Part shown: piece after piece, positions 62,701-64,000 of the stretch
How positions within the stretch are numbered: the stretch's first letter is position 1
Layout of the letters: the number at the start of each line of letters is the position of its first letter
NCBI RefSeq assembly: GCF_003390375.1
Contig: NZ_QUOT01000001.1
Span: 1,798,001 to 1,862,000 of the forward strand
Reading direction: 5' to 3'
Length of the DNA: 64,000 bases
Origin: Thalassotalea euphylliae
Lineage (GTDB): Bacteria; Pseudomonadota; Gammaproteobacteria; Enterobacterales; Alteromonadaceae
Position numbers and translations under genes: made by a program
The notes under the pieces: model-generated
The model's database searches: none
Told to the model about the DNA's origin: nothing
Seen by the model: only the letters and a program-made list of their open reading frames with translations

Positions 62701-63132
62701 ACTATGCGCGAACAGTTGTATAGCGGTGCCGACAAGATCACCACAAACATTACCTATACGCCGATATCAATGGCTCCTGAGTTAATGTCATTTACACTGA
62801 GCACCTCAGATAGTGCATTAAATTACACTCATGGCCCATTGATTGGTAAGAAGACGCTATGGCCGACAGACTATCAAGACAGCGCAATTACCATCAGCAT
62901 GCGAGATAAAAATAACAAACGCCAAATCACTAGATTTGAGGGAATTTGGGCGCCAATGCAACTGCTTGCCAAATATCAAGGCGACGCGGCGAGCGAGGTC
63001 TTGACCATACCTTACCCTAAAACCACAGGTGTTAAACTCAAAGTTAATGATGCAGACAAAGCAAGCAATATCATCAACCCGATTTTTTTCAAGCGTTTAA
63101 CGATTCCACCCCAACTCGTCGGCAAGCCATAG
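59767..63132 (+). CDS. tssM: T6SS inner-membrane protein TssM
   Basis: The 1121-residue IcmF-family protein has two N-terminal membrane helices (about 7-58), a cytoplasmic domain (about 60-380), a third helix (about 380-402) and a large periplasmic part that spans to the TssJ contact. The cytoplasmic NTPase is degenerate: where many TssM proteins have GxxGxGKT, this one reads AWFFACAQDTCEHD, and the later TKxD position reads SGINKLDG. Function as a scaffold does not require NTP hydrolysis in all systems. The C-terminal region (about 1010-1121) holds the usual beta-rich end. Confidence 0.93.
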   Translation: MSRKLTHILAIIVVIVALLLSAAIVFLPLAMSWWWLVAALVFVVIAMYTIPPMASLLTKAITRRRQRRYLHASYQHIKKKLKLPSNIYETAWFFACAQDTCEHDFSQFHQIKVPNLPANIEVYHVEGALVWLLSPKQDYDTGLFVEWLKEIRPKQPVNGAMLILDAFNLVQRAHKQTGIFIERFKHSCEELHNQSDILSPLHVFVSGINKLDGIAEAIYEQSDFAQLSIDLTCDDSDKTAVFSTAYDELFKCLFVDNIKQVSLQLDEDFKRKQLLGPMQLQYLKLSIEQLFSSLQSFDGADLPYQLTSLHLVESEHAEQRINLATAHALINVNQINLPVVHGTNLKPQASLQKAFTHGVLAQSFKAPINRLQVVTYWLKQGLMVISGAALLGFAAWVGYLNFTYNEDLHAQFDRVHQEYKLVLNQQKFDIEEPSSILGPLEILEKAYRKFKAQEQDKPWFVMPFIVSIEREKHYRSLYQQQLVMALQPTLSSYLEEELFVYLELKDYLTVLNIENIYESFASANSDNQDIILDYFTESFLNSGVMSREQIREFAILLTDLFELGYEPFDVNNELIAIVDAEVSTQNRFQLLYQYIEELPEFSKLNDVRSVLFGQNMPQSGGKDLLYFDQTHASFLVPNLYTPGGLLQLSFIPDSGFFQTLVKRNHGLFRKIPEPRDMERLGSYLKYTYINEYVGFWREYLTHIKAREDMGLKQLLAALTKAEDSPLPQLNSGVRHFVNIPLITIEPTPEQQVKAPKKLAATLEKVEAVADSLLTEKQDLTVLMAQEQNEIATKINQAFDDNLLLSGSTKQVDAIYQSIQKDLLALKEWLDKADNEVIPGKAYFEDVTNEKSYQAFASLWLNDYEQTLIDHLIDNIVAQSSRYVENKIVNYLNTQWQAQVVAPYQRELAPFFPFSDSEEAVNIRAIDKFFAGDSALAKFELSVLSQFVEVKGKQQLALFGKQHLLTLNNDISPFIIDYKTMREQLYSGADKITTNITYTPISMAPELMSFTLSTSDSALNYTHGPLIGKKTLWPTDYQDSAITISMRDKNNKRQITRFEGIWAPMQLLAKYQGDAASEVLTIPYPKTTGVKLKVNDADKASNIINPIFFKRLTIPPQLVGKP

Positions 63133-63157
63133 CAACATTCTAGGAGTAAGAAAAGCA

Positions 63158-64000
63158 ATGGAAAATTATGTTGCTGGCAGCACCAGCTATTTAGAAGCTA
63201 AATCGAGCACTAATAAAAGCTACCGAATCAATAAGTGCACAATTAATCAAAAGCTCAACAACAATTTCACCATCAATGCGAGTGTGGTTACCGATGGTGA
63301 AGACTTAGACGATTTACTCGGCGATTCCCTGACCATTAGCTGGTTTCAAGATATTGCTGGTCGCGCCAACGAACTGCTCAACTATCACGGATACGTGACA
63401 GAAATCACCGAAGTTGATACAGATGCCGACAGCATTCGATCGTTTAATCTGATTATCAAGCCTTGGCTTTGGTTACTCACCTTAAATCGCTGCAACCGTA
63501 TCTATCAAGCAAAGTCAGTTAAAGACATATTAACCGACATTTTTGATAGCGCTGGTTTTAAAGGTCAGTACAAATTTGGCACGATGCCGACGATACAACG
63601 CGAGTATTGTACCCAATACAATGAAACTGATTTTGCCTTTGCCCTGCGGGTTATGGCAGAAGCGGGCGTTATTTTTTACTTTGTTCAAGAAGGTGGCAAG
63701 CACACGCTACAAATCCAATCTGCTGAGGCAAGTTTTACCAAGAACACCCAAGCAACCTTCGATCATGCAATGGTTAAAGACAGTAATAATCTCTTGCTCA
63801 GCACTTGGCGAAAGAAACAGCGCAGTACCCGTAAATCGCTCAGTTTATCGGGTTACAACAGTGATAAAGTGAAAACTGAACAAGCCAGTAGCCAACTGAC
63901 TAACAGCGCGGTCAGCACTTATTCGAACAAGCACTTTGAGTTCCACGGTCAGCCAACCGATAAAGGTGATTTCTCCGATGTTGCGACCTTGGCAAAACAG
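63158..64000 (+). CDS. vgrG: T6SS spike protein VgrG (TssI), partial
   Basis: Open to the right edge; 281 residues are visible from ATG 63158 (MENYVAGSTSYLEAK), with AGGAG 11 bases upstream. The gp27-like region is recognisable by REYCTQYNETDFAFALRVMAEAGVIFYF, read here in two parts (REYCTQYNETDF, then AEAGVIFYF). VgrG forms the trimeric spike that tips the Hcp tube. Effector-bearing extensions, a PAAR gene and effector/immunity genes would lie beyond the window. Confidence 0.93.
   Translation, partial: MENYVAGSTSYLEAKSSTNKSYRINKCTINQKLNNNFTINASVVTDGEDLDDLLGDSLTISWFQDIAGRANELLNYHGYVTEITEVDTDADSIRSFNLIIKPWLWLLTLNRCNRIYQAKSVKDILTDIFDSAGFKGQYKFGTMPTIQREYCTQYNETDFAFALRVMAEAGVIFYFVQEGGKHTLQIQSAEASFTKNTQATFDHAMVKDSNNLLLSTWRKKQRSTRKSLSLSGYNSDKVKTEQASSQLTNSAVSTYSNKHFEFHGQPTDKGDFSDVATLAKQ

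Noticed and set aside
63158..64000. An effector domain on VgrG
   Set aside because: Only the gp27-like part lies in the window; nothing can be said about a C-terminal extension.

Overview
The window looks like chromosome from a marine gammaproteobacterium of the Alteromonadales, probably near Colwelliaceae (Thalassotalea/Colwellia-like). This is inferred from the moderate AT-rich base composition, the density of c-di-GMP, chemotaxis and two-component genes, TonB-dependent uptake, a glrK/qseG/glrR locus and the general style of the proteins. No rRNA, tRNA, CRISPR array or intact insertion sequence was seen.

Region 1 (1-24.3 kb) is mostly signalling. It opens with the N-terminal part of a fused alpha/beta E1 component of a 2-oxoacid dehydrogenase (minus strand, cut by the left edge). 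Then come an OmpR-type response regulator/sensor kinase pair, a GAF-PAS-GGDEF-EAL protein, an Aer-like PAS chemoreceptor, an alpha/beta hydrolase, a small unknown protein and a secreted EF-hand protein. The GlrK-QseG-GlrR system (sensor, lipoprotein, sigma54 activator) faces a 1482-residue hybrid kinase whose two receiver domains are joined by an 18-bp tandem-repeat linker. A 197-bp element with 18-bp inverted ends follows, then a TonB receptor with a secreted thioredoxin, an exported RidA-like protein and a small periplasmic solute-binding protein.

Region 2 (24.3-29.2 kb) is a compact locus: an FNT-family (formate/nitrite) channel, a PP2C phosphatase-Ser/Thr kinase fusion and cyanase (cynS). 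A terminator-like hairpin with a competing alternative pairing lies in front of the channel gene. A 270-bp MITE-like element with perfect 20-bp inverted ends sits 4 bp after cynS and separates it from its probable terminator. A Crp/Fnr-like regulator follows.

Region 3 (29.2-43.5 kb) is mixed: an acyl-CoA synthetase, a solitary flagellin, a LysR-regulator remnant, a hydrolase-fold protein without the usual nucleophile serine, a TPR-sensor kinase without an adjacent regulator, a large exported BNR/VPS10-like propeller protein, an aspartoacylase-family deacylase and a chemoreceptor.

Region 4 (44-64 kb) is a type VI secretion system on the plus strand, starting behind a strong-looking sigma70 promoter: tssA-hcp-tssB-tssC, an intrinsic terminator, then a second tssC-like gene, tssE-tssF-tssG-tssH(clpV), a periplasmic solute-binding-like protein, an FHA protein, tssJ-tssK-tssL(with SPOR domain)-tssM and the start of vgrG at the right edge. 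Sheath, tube, baseplate, membrane complex and disassembly ATPase are all present; no effector, immunity or PAAR gene is visible. The unusual features are the second TssC, the solute-binding protein inside the operon, the peptidoglycan-binding SPOR extension on TssL and a TssM whose cytoplasmic NTPase motifs are degenerate.
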